This document shows positions 1 to 5,045 of a stretch of 5,045 bases of DNA, in pieces; position 1 is the stretch's first letter, and the number at the start of each line of letters is the position of its first letter. Source of the stretch: Akkermansiaceae bacterium (lineage in GTDB: Bacteria; Verrucomicrobiota; Verrucomicrobiia; Verrucomicrobiales; Akkermansiaceae); NCBI GenBank assembly GCA_025457805.1, contig JALOTR010000290.1:1-5045 (forward strand). Direction: 5' to 3'. A model generated the notes under the pieces. It worked only from the letters and a program-made list of their open reading frames with translations, was not told where the DNA came from and did not search any database. The position numbers and the translations under genes are program-made.

Positions 1-594
1 GCCTCGCTGGTGGGAATGCTGCCTCCGGGTGTATTATCTACATTTATAGAATGTTTTCCTGCCGCAGACTTCCAGATTGTGGTGAAGGAGGATGGTTTGT
101 CGGCAGGGACGGGGGAAGGACTTGATTTCGAGATCGACTATGTGGACCGTGTCCCCCGCGATGTTGTTAGAAGGGATCTGTTGGTTGAGCAGTTCTCGGC
201 CTATGTGGCACCTTTCCACGAACTGGGGCAGAAGTCGCGGATTTCCCATGCGGATTTGGCGCGTTGTCTTCTGGTTTTTCCGGACCGTCTTACCCAGGAT
301 TGGTTGTTGCCGCAGATGGAGCGGGGATTGGTAAAACTAAGAAAATCCATTTTGCCGGGGCCTGATGCATCGCGTGAATTGGCGCGCCAAGGCCAGGGAG
401 TTGTGTTTCTTCCGGGATGGGCGGGCGGAAGCGCGGTGAGGGATGGGTCACTCGTTTGCCTGAAATTGCAGGGTCTTGAATTCCGCAGGACTTGTTGTGC
501 GTGGTGGTCCCCGAACCGTCCGCTGACTTGGGTTGCTGAGGTTTTTCTGAGCCTGTTGGCGGCTAAAACCGGTGTCCAGGCAGAGGCCGAATAG
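1..594 (+). CDS. LysR-family transcriptional regulator, C-terminal part (5' end outside window)
   Basis: The frame is open from the first base, so the gene is cut at its 5' end; about 197 residues are visible and a TAG at 592-594 ends it. The visible part reads as the effector-binding domain of a LysR-type regulator (two Rossmann-like lobes). It opens with ASLVGMLPPGVLSTFIECFP, which matches the usual first strand and 'LLP..L..F...P' helix. Near residues 58-75 it has DLLVEQFSAYVAPFHELG, the 'l....lvlv...HPLA' element in the middle of the domain. Near residues 128-140 it has RQGQGVVFLPGW, the 'G.Gia.lP' signature, followed by DGSLVCLKL ('G.Lv.l'). The winged helix-turn-helix DNA-binding domain lies to the left and cannot be checked. 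The ligand and targets are unknown. LysR genes often regulate a divergent neighbour, but the neighbour visible here is convergent, so a regulatory link to it is not supported. The protein ends with a short acidic tail (QAEAE). Family call is fairly secure; function is not. Confidence 0.8.
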   Translation, partial: ASLVGMLPPGVLSTFIECFPAADFQIVVKEDGLSAGTGEGLDFEIDYVDRVPRDVVRRDLLVEQFSAYVAPFHELGQKSRISHADLARCLLVFPDRLTQDWLLPQMERGLVKLRKSILPGPDASRELARQGQGVVFLPGWAGGSAVRDGSLVCLKLQGLEFRRTCCAWWSPNRPLTWVAEVFLSLLAAKTGVQAEAE

Positions 595-604
595 GCCGCC
601 CATC

Positions 605-1537
605 TCATGCGGGGAGCAGGAGCCTCGCGGTCTGCTCATTCGGAGCAACCTGTGCGGGAAGGGCTGCGAAGTCTTCGAGCAGCAACAGTTCGCTCACGAG
701 TTTTGGGATGTCCGGCACGCAATCCAGATGGAGTGAGGCGAAGGAATGTTCCGTTGCGGCTTGTTCGAGGATGCCATGGCGCACCGAGGGTTTCCCACAC
801 TTGAGCAGCCGCTGGATTGCAGCGCTGAATTCGGCCTGCGTGCGGAGACGGTTGCGCCCGGAGCTGATGAGTTCACAGGTGGAAAGGGCCAGCGAGGGTT
901 GTTGATCGATCACGTCCTTGTGGCAAACCATCACGAGTTTCTGGGAGAATTTCCCGGGTGTGAATCTGGGATCGCGTTTTCCCAGACCGCTTGCTTCCGC
1001 GTGGAACCCCCAGGGTGATGGCGCGATGATGGCGTCCAGTGCTTCCGCCTCAAGCGCATGGATCATGAGGTCCATGGGCAGCATTCTGAAGGAGAGTTCG
1101 ATGGAGAGGCTGTCTTTCCAGTGGGCGAGCCACTCTCGCGACTGGGCCTTGGTCAGCGAGTTCTGGCTCTCGACACCGATGGTGAGGCGGGCGGGCAGTT
1201 TGGCCTTCGCGGTAGCCTGGGGTGGGTAGAACGACTTGTGGATCGGCTCGCGCAGGACCAGTTCCGTGGGGCAAGCGTGGACGAACATCATGACTTTCCA
1301 ATCCGCCCGCTGGCCGGGCAGGGCCAGGACATCGGAAACGAAGATTTCCCAAGGAATGATTCCGCCTTGGAGTTTCCGGGTGAGCATGTCCCGGGAAATT
1401 TCTCCGTAGCTTGCGAATGCCTTGAGATGAAATGGAAATGCGCCTTCGGCATGCCGACCGAGGTCGTCCCGCGCGAAGAGCGGCAGAACCTCCAAAGATG
1501 GCAAGATGCCCAGATATTCGGCTTTAGCCCTTATCAT
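605..1537 (-). CDS. NrtA/NasS-like substrate-binding-fold protein, no signal peptide
   Basis: A 310-residue protein resembling the NrtA/CmpA/SsuA-type periplasmic binding proteins (NMT1-like fold). Seen: an N-terminal strand EYLGILPSLEVLPLFARDDL (residues 7-26), equivalent to 'lGfiPltd.aPlvvA.e.G'; SYGEISRDMLTRKLQGG (43-59), equivalent to the 'SWa.iRdkl.aGe' segment; and, in the second lobe, LPMDLMIHALEAEALDAIIA then PSPWG (153-177), equivalent to 'vpPp.mv.aL.aG.iDgf.vgePW'. The length is shorter than secreted NrtA. The protein starts MIRAKAEYLG with no hydrophobic leader, so it should be cytoplasmic unless exported some other way. Cytoplasmic NrtA-like proteins are known as ligand sensors (NasS, partner of NasT), and that is one possible role, but no NasT-like antiterminator, permease or ATPase is visible. 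The start is well constrained: an in-frame TAA sits two codons upstream (1541-1543). No Shine-Dalgarno sequence precedes it, and it overlaps the polA stop as ATGA, suggesting translational coupling. Ligand unknown. Confidence 0.72.
   Translation of the reverse strand: MIRAKAEYLGILPSLEVLPLFARDDLGRHAEGAFPFHLKAFASYGEISRDMLTRKLQGGIIPWEIFVSDVLALPGQRADWKVMMFVHACPTELVLREPIHKSFYPPQATAKAKLPARLTIGVESQNSLTKAQSREWLAHWKDSLSIELSFRMLPMDLMIHALEAEALDAIIAPSPWGFHAEASGLGKRDPRFTPGKFSQKLVMVCHKDVIDQQPSLALSTCELISSGRNRLRTQAEFSAAIQRLLKCGKPSVRHGILEQAATEHSFASLHLDCVPDIPKLVSELLLLEDFAALPAQVAPNEQTARLLLPA
1534..1537 (-). promoter_or_regulatory. ATGA stop/start overlap coupling polA to the NrtA-like gene
   Basis: On the minus strand the ATG of the NrtA-like gene (1537-1535) shares two bases with the TGA of polA (1536-1534). 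The bases just upstream (ATTAGTTTCTAACCG) contain no AGGAGG-like stretch. Re-initiation by ribosomes finishing polA is therefore the simplest way to translate the second gene. The overlap is seen directly; coupling is inferred from how such overlaps normally behave. Confidence 0.6.
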
Positions 1538-4467
1538 CGGTTAGAAACTAATGAATGAATCGGGGGCAGATGGAAAACAGCCCGGATACTTTCGGTGCGC
1601 GAGCACTCCGCAGCGGGCGCGGTGAGCAGTTGGCATACCAAAAGACAGGCCCGGCATCCCTGGCAAACGAAGCGATCTCTTCTGTGGGCGGCGAGCCAGT
1701 TGGGGCCGGTGCCGTGTTCGACTTCGACGGGGACCTCGTGGGGGAGGGGGAGGGCGCTGCGCATGATGTCGAGGATGCCGGGGACGAGTTCTTCCTGCTC
1801 GGCGAGAGCGAGGTCGAAGACGAGTTCGTCGTGGACTTGGAGGAGCATCCGGGATTGGCAGGATTTTTCCCGCAGGAGGGCATCGATGCGGATCATAGCG
1901 ATTTTGATCATGTCTGCGGCGGTGCCTTGGATGGGGGTGTTGATGGCGGCGCGCTCGGCGTTGCCGCGGATGTTCTGGTTGCCGGAGTTGAGATCCGGGA
2001 AGTATCGGCGGCGGCCGCTGAGCGTCTCGACATAGCCTGCCTCGCGGGCCTCGGCGATGGTGCGTTCCATGAATTCCTTGATGGCGGGATACTCGCGGAA
2101 GTAGGCCTCGATGATGGCGGAGGCTTCGGCCCGGGGAATGGCGAGGCGCTGGCTGAGACCGAAGGCGGAAATGCCATAGATGATGCCGAAGTTGACCATC
2201 TTGGCGGTGCGGCGCATGTCGGAGGTGACATTTTCCGGTTCGACCACAAAGACCTTGGAGGCGGTGTTGGTGTGGATGTCCGTGTTGTTGCGGAAGGCCT
2301 CGATCATGGTGGCGTCGTTGGCGAGCGCGGCCATGACGCGAAGTTCGATCTGGGAGTAATCGCAGGAAAGCAAGGTGAAGCCGGAGCGCGGCACAAAGGC
2401 CTTGCGGATCTTGCGGCCGGCTTCGGAACGGACGGGGATGTTCTGGAGGTTGGGATCGGAGGAGGCGAGGCGTCCGGTGGCGGCGATGAGTTGGTGGAAA
2501 TGGGTGTGGATGCGCCCTGTTTCCGCGACGATGTGGGTGGGCAGTGCGTCGAGATAGGTGGACTTGAGTTTGGTGGCCTCACGCCATGAAAGGATATCGG
2601 CAATGATGGGATGTTTGCCTTCGAGGGTGGCGAGGGTTTGTTCGTCGGTTTTGTATTGGCCGGTCTTGGTTTTCTTGGCTTTGTCTGCCAGTCCGAGTTG
2701 ATCAAAGAGAATCTCGCCGAGTTGTTTGGGCGAGGCGATGTTGAAGGAACGGTCGGCGTGGTGGTGAATGGATTTGGCGAGTTCGTCGATCTGTTGTTGG
2801 AGTTCCACGCCGATGGTGCCGAGGGCATGGGGATCGACAGAAATTCCTTCCATCTCCATGCGGACGAGAACCGGGAGCAGCGGGCATTCGATTTCGCTGA
2901 GAACTTTGTGTTGGCCTGCGTCTTCCAACAGCGGGCGGATCTTCGCGGCGAGCTGCCATGTGACATCGGCATCCTCGGCGGCGTATTCGGCGAGGGTTTG
3001 GAGAGGGATGGCGGCGATATCGAGTTCTTTGGAGGCCTTGGTTTTCTCGGCGAAATTGAAGAGATCATCCGTCGCTGCGGATTGTTCAGCAGGCGGGGCG
3101 GCGATTTCCGCAAGTTTGACGGGAGTGTAGCCGAGCAGGATTTCTGATAGATAATCCATCGAGTGGCGGCGCTCGGGTGAAACCAGGGTATCGGCGAGCA
3201 TGGTATCGAAGAAAGGGCCGCAGACTTCGAAACCGTGGTGAAGCAGGATGGAGAGGTCGAATTTGAGATTGTGGCCGATCTTTTCCGCGTTGCTGGAGAA
3301 GACAGTCTGGAGATGGGGAATCAGTGATTCGGAAAAAGGAAGATACCAGCCTTCATGGGCTTTCCATGAGAAAGCGATCCCTAACAGTTTTGCGCCGAAG
3401 CGATCGAGTGAGGTGGTTTCGATATCGAAGCAGAAGGAGTTCTGTTTGGAAAGTGAGGTGAAGAGTTGTTGTTGGAGTTCGGGCGTATCGGCGAGTTGAT
3501 AGTTATGTGCAACTTCGCGGATGGATTTATAGGTTTGGAAAAGCGTGGGGGTTTCGGTGGAGGGGGAGTTTTCGGGCGGAATGGAGTCTGCGCTCCCGCT
3601 GTTAGGAAAAAGGCGCTTGGTGAGTGAGCGGAATTCGAATTCGTTGAAGAGGGTTTTGATCGCTTCGTCATCGCGAGGGGACAGGACGAGGTCGTCCCAC
3701 GTGACATCCACTGGCACATCGATGATGATGGTGGCGAGATCTCTGGAAAGCAGGGCTTGGTCTGAATGGGTTTCGACTTGTTCCTTTTGTTTGCCTTTGA
3801 GTTTGGCGGTGTTGGCGATGAGGTTCTCGATGTTGTCAAACTCGGCGATGAGTTTCTGGGCAGTCTTGGGGCCGATGCCCGGGACGCCGGGGATGTTGTC
3901 TGACGCATCTCCCATCAGGCCTAACAGATCGATGATTTGTCGCGGCTCTGCGACGCCCCAGATTTCGGGGAGTTTTTCGAGAGTGATGATTTCGTGGTCG
4001 TTGCCCTTGCGGCCGGGTTTCCACATGAAGGTCTGCGGGGAGAGGAGTTGGGCGAAGTCCTTGTCCGGAGTGACCATGAAGGATTCGAAGCCAGCGGGTT
4101 CGGCGCGTTTCACAAGGGTGCCGATGATGTCGTCTGCCTCGAAGCCATCGATTTCCAAAACGGGGATGTGGAAGGCGCGGCAGAGTGCCTTCACGTGGGG
4201 GATGGCGGCGGCGAGTTCTTCCGGCATTTCATCGCGCTGCGCCTTGTAGGCGGGGTAGCGGATGTGGCGCGGGGTGGGGGCGGAGGTGTCGAAGGCGACG
4301 CCGATGTGGGTGGGCGCTTCTTTTTCCAGGATGGCCAGGAGTGTGTTGATGAATCCGTAGAGGGCGGAGGTATTGACGCCTTTGGAATTGCGGATGGGGG
4401 CGTGGATCAGCGCGAAGTGGGCGCGATAGATGAGGGCCATGCCGTCGAGCAGGAAAAGGCGGTGCAT
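1534..4467 (-). CDS. polA: DNA polymerase I (5' nuclease, 3'-5' exonuclease and polymerase domains)
   Basis: Complete family-A DNA polymerase, 977 residues, acting in Okazaki-fragment processing, gap filling and repair synthesis. The 5' nuclease domain (about 1-285) keeps its metal ligands: D8 (LLDG), D60 (VAFD), E110/D112/D113 (EADD), D135/D137 (PDKD), D187/D190 (GDASDN), followed by a helix-hairpin-helix-like GVPGIGPKTAQKL. A Ser/Pro-rich linker (about 288-310) leads to the proofreading domain, which has all three motifs: D348/E350 (FDIETTSLD), D404 (NLKFD) and Y495/D499 (YAAEDADVT), so proofreading should be active. The polymerase domain has motif A at D703 (SCDYSQIELR), O-helix R752, K756, F760 and Y764 (RRTAKMVNFGIIYG), and motif C at H879/D880/E881 (VHDE). 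F760 matches the E. coli residue (F762) associated with discrimination against dideoxynucleotides. The ATG at 4467 places LFLLDG where the family begins. No Shine-Dalgarno sequence is evident before it. The conserved protein ends at H928; the last 49 residues are an unusual tail described separately. Confidence 0.98.
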   Translation of the reverse strand: MHRLFLLDGMALIYRAHFALIHAPIRNSKGVNTSALYGFINTLLAILEKEAPTHIGVAFDTSAPTPRHIRYPAYKAQRDEMPEELAAAIPHVKALCRAFHIPVLEIDGFEADDIIGTLVKRAEPAGFESFMVTPDKDFAQLLSPQTFMWKPGRKGNDHEIITLEKLPEIWGVAEPRQIIDLLGLMGDASDNIPGVPGIGPKTAQKLIAEFDNIENLIANTAKLKGKQKEQVETHSDQALLSRDLATIIIDVPVDVTWDDLVLSPRDDEAIKTLFNEFEFRSLTKRLFPNSGSADSIPPENSPSTETPTLFQTYKSIREVAHNYQLADTPELQQQLFTSLSKQNSFCFDIETTSLDRFGAKLLGIAFSWKAHEGWYLPFSESLIPHLQTVFSSNAEKIGHNLKFDLSILLHHGFEVCGPFFDTMLADTLVSPERRHSMDYLSEILLGYTPVKLAEIAAPPAEQSAATDDLFNFAEKTKASKELDIAAIPLQTLAEYAAEDADVTWQLAAKIRPLLEDAGQHKVLSEIECPLLPVLVRMEMEGISVDPHALGTIGVELQQQIDELAKSIHHHADRSFNIASPKQLGEILFDQLGLADKAKKTKTGQYKTDEQTLATLEGKHPIIADILSWREATKLKSTYLDALPTHIVAETGRIHTHFHQLIAATGRLASSDPNLQNIPVRSEAGRKIRKAFVPRSGFTLLSCDYSQIELRVMAALANDATMIEAFRNNTDIHTNTASKVFVVEPENVTSDMRRTAKMVNFGIIYGISAFGLSQRLAIPRAEASAIIEAYFREYPAIKEFMERTIAEAREAGYVETLSGRRRYFPDLNSGNQNIRGNAERAAINTPIQGTAADMIKIAMIRIDALLREKSCQSRMLLQVHDELVFDLALAEQEELVPGILDIMRSALPLPHEVPVEVEHGTGPNWLAAHRRDRFVCQGCRACLLVCQLLTAPAAECSRTESIRAVFHLPPIHSLVSNR
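1537..1683 (-). other. PolA C-terminal extension, residues 929-977, with CX2CX2CX3C cysteines
   Basis: Family-A polymerases normally stop just after the motif seen here as GPNWLAAH, and E. coli PolA is 928 residues long; this frame reaches that point at H928 and then runs on for 49 residues. The tail contains C935, C938, C941, C945 and C955. The first four are spaced CX2CX2CX3C, the spacing of one 4Fe-4S ligand set in bacterial ferredoxins, though no proline follows the last one. By hand count about 27 of 49 tail codons end in G or C, against 16 of 18 in the 18 codons just before it (residues 911-928), and it begins with two AGA codons. This suggests recent or non-selected coding sequence. 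All three minus-strand frames are open across most of this stretch, so openness alone is weak evidence. It may be a real appendage, a stop-codon loss, or a sequence error. Confidence 0.5.
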
Positions 4468-4531
4468 GGCGCAAGCTTGGCGGCGGGCCTGCGGGGAGTC
4501 GAGAGAATGTCAGGATGCGCGGAGTGGTGCA
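4468..4531. other. 64-base gap between the GH88-like gene and polA, no clear signal
   Basis: Reading on the minus strand from the GH88-like stop to the polA ATG, I see no purine-rich ribosome-binding site near the ATG (the last bases are CCAAGCTTGCGCC), no T-run after a stem that would mark an intrinsic terminator, and no -10-like TATAAT. A CTGACA at 4511-4516 resembles a -35 box, but the sequence about 17 bases downstream is GC-rich, so I do not call a promoter. Co-transcription of polA with the upstream gene is possible but unproven. Confidence 0.4.
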
Positions 4532-5045
4532 TCATGGATCATCGCCACCGATGGACCGGGTCTGGATGCGGAAAAATGCGCGGGGGCCGGGTGCGGAGTC
4601 GGTGATGGTGACTTTGGCGCGTTGGCCTGGCAAAGGTTCCTCCGTGACGGCGAGGGAGCCGCTCCACAGGCTGTTGCCGGTCCGGGTGGCGACGGTGGTC
4701 CAATCCGGGACGGTGAGGTTGGTGGCTCTTTCGATGCGGAAGGTGAGGGTGGGAGCGGGTGTGCGGATTTCAAAACTGAAATCCGCTCGTGTGGGCTGGC
4801 GCCGGATGGACTGGGTATCGGCAAGGCGCCGACGCTCCTGATGCGCCTCGTAGCGGGTGAGGGCTTCGAGGAAATAGTAGTCGCCATAAATCAGCGAGTT
4901 GTAGGGGAAACTCCAGCGCTCGCTGCAGCCTTTGAGGATGCCGGGGAAAGCCAGATCGTTGGCTGCACAGAAGTAGTCCGGGTCCGTCCCAAGGTCCGGG
5001 CCGTCATAGGTGATGAGGCAGTGGAGCATGTCGCGGGCGGCGTTC
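4532..5045 (-). CDS. GH88-like unsaturated glucuronyl hydrolase, C-terminal part (5' end outside window)
   Basis: The frame is open to the right edge, so the N-terminal part, including the expected catalytic aspartates, is missing; about 170 residues are visible and a TGA at 4532-4534 ends it. The recognisable segment is NSLIYGDYYFLEALTRYE (about 4847-4900), which resembles the conserved final helix of GH88 enzymes ('s.iygDYYfleALlR'). Those enzymes are (alpha/alpha)6-barrel hydrolases that remove delta-4,5-unsaturated uronic acids from oligosaccharides made by polysaccharide lyases. After this the protein does not stop as a simple GH88 would. A polar linker (HQERRRLADTQSIRRQPTRA) joins it to a C-terminal beta-rich module. 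A secreted location is likely for this enzyme type but the signal peptide would lie outside the window. GH105 is the main alternative family; the IYGDYYFLEAL wording favours GH88. Same strand as polA, 64 bases upstream of it. Confidence 0.68.
   Translation of the reverse strand, partial: NAARDMLHCLITYDGPDLGTDPDYFCAANDLAFPGILKGCSERWSFPYNSLIYGDYYFLEALTRYEAHQERRRLADTQSIRRQPTRADFSFEIRTPAPTLTFRIERATNLTVPDWTTVATRTGNSLWSGSLAVTEEPLPGQRAKVTITDSAPGPRAFFRIQTRSIGGDDP
4562..4786 (-). other. C-terminal beta-sandwich-like module of the GH88-like protein
   Basis: This covers about 75 residues. It reads FSFEIRTPAPTLTFRIERAT, then NLTVPDWTTVAT, and ends with PRAFFRIQTR. The pattern 'f.iE.atNLt..W..v.t ... RaFfRi' recurs at the C-termini of many secreted proteins of Verrucomicrobiota and Planctomycetota, where it looks like a small beta-sandwich, possibly for surface attachment, sorting or carbohydrate binding. 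I recognise the pattern but not a specific named family, and its role here is inferred. It ends nine residues before the stop, in SIGGDDP-type polar sequence with no transmembrane anchor or LPXTG/PEP-CTERM signal. Confidence 0.5.

Noticed and set aside
586..598. GGCC...GGCC pair around the LysR stop codon as a terminator hairpin
   Set aside because: Only four self-complementary bases per arm and no T-run; expected by chance in GC-rich DNA.
614..637. GAGCAG...CTGCTC inverted repeat (6-base stem, 12-base loop) near the end of the NrtA-like gene as a terminator
   Set aside because: It lies within the coding sequence, the stem is short, the loop is long, and no T-run follows on either strand.
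1550..1560. AATGAATGAAT short tandem repeat near the polA/NrtA-like junction
   Set aside because: Fewer than three full 4-base units; too short to call a repeat locus or slippage site.
1548..1883. Alternative minus-strand frame over the end of polA, suggesting the tail might be a frameshift product
   Set aside because: The alternative frame gives no recognisable PolA ending either (it reads TEEIASFARDAGPVF after the conserved histidine), and the conserved C-terminus is already complete in the main frame, so no frameshift is needed.
1555..2589. 344-residue open frame on the plus strand, antisense to polA
   Set aside because: It is composed mostly of Gly, Asp, Glu, Val and Ala in a low-complexity pattern, typical of the complement of a codon-biased GC-rich gene, and lies wholly within polA, which is unmistakable.
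2611..3147. 178-residue plus-strand open frame antisense to polA, rich in Gly, Glu and Phe
   Set aside because: Same shadow behaviour: it mirrors polA codon bias and shows no recognisable motif.
4511..4516. CTGACA as a -35 element for polA
   Set aside because: No matching -10 element at the expected distance; the downstream sequence is GC-rich.

Overview
The window is about 5 kb of GC-rich bacterial chromosome with four protein genes and almost no intergenic space. The likely source is a member of the Verrucomicrobiota or a related PVC-group heterotroph. This is an inference from three things: a GH88-type enzyme with a C-terminal beta-sandwich-like domain of the kind common on secreted proteins of that phylum, a cytoplasmic NrtA-like protein, and the style of the PolA sequence. 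No rRNA or other decisive marker is present.

Layout, left to right. Positions 1-594 (+) hold the C-terminal part of a LysR-family transcriptional regulator whose DNA-binding end lies to the left of the window. It converges, with a 10-base gap, on a 310-residue NrtA/NasS-like solute-binding-fold protein at 605-1537 (-) that has no signal peptide. That gene overlaps by four bases (ATGA) the end of a complete polA at 1534-4467 (-), which encodes DNA polymerase I with 5' nuclease, proofreading and polymerase active sites all intact. After a 64-base gap, 4532-5045 (-) holds the C-terminal part of a GH88-like unsaturated glucuronyl hydrolase that continues off the right edge.

The three minus-strand genes run in the same direction in the order GH88-like, polA, NrtA-like. 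polA and the NrtA-like gene look translationally coupled. I see no functional link between the replication/repair enzyme and its neighbours.

The most unusual feature is the end of PolA. The conserved protein ends at residue 928, exactly the length of E. coli PolA, but the reading frame continues for 49 residues. This tail carries a CX2CX2CX3C cysteine pattern and has weaker codon bias than the adjacent polA body. It may be a new appendage or a read-through of a former intergenic region. I found no tRNA, rRNA, CRISPR array, insertion sequence, long repeat or convincing intrinsic terminator. Nothing here amounts to a clearly new multi-gene system.
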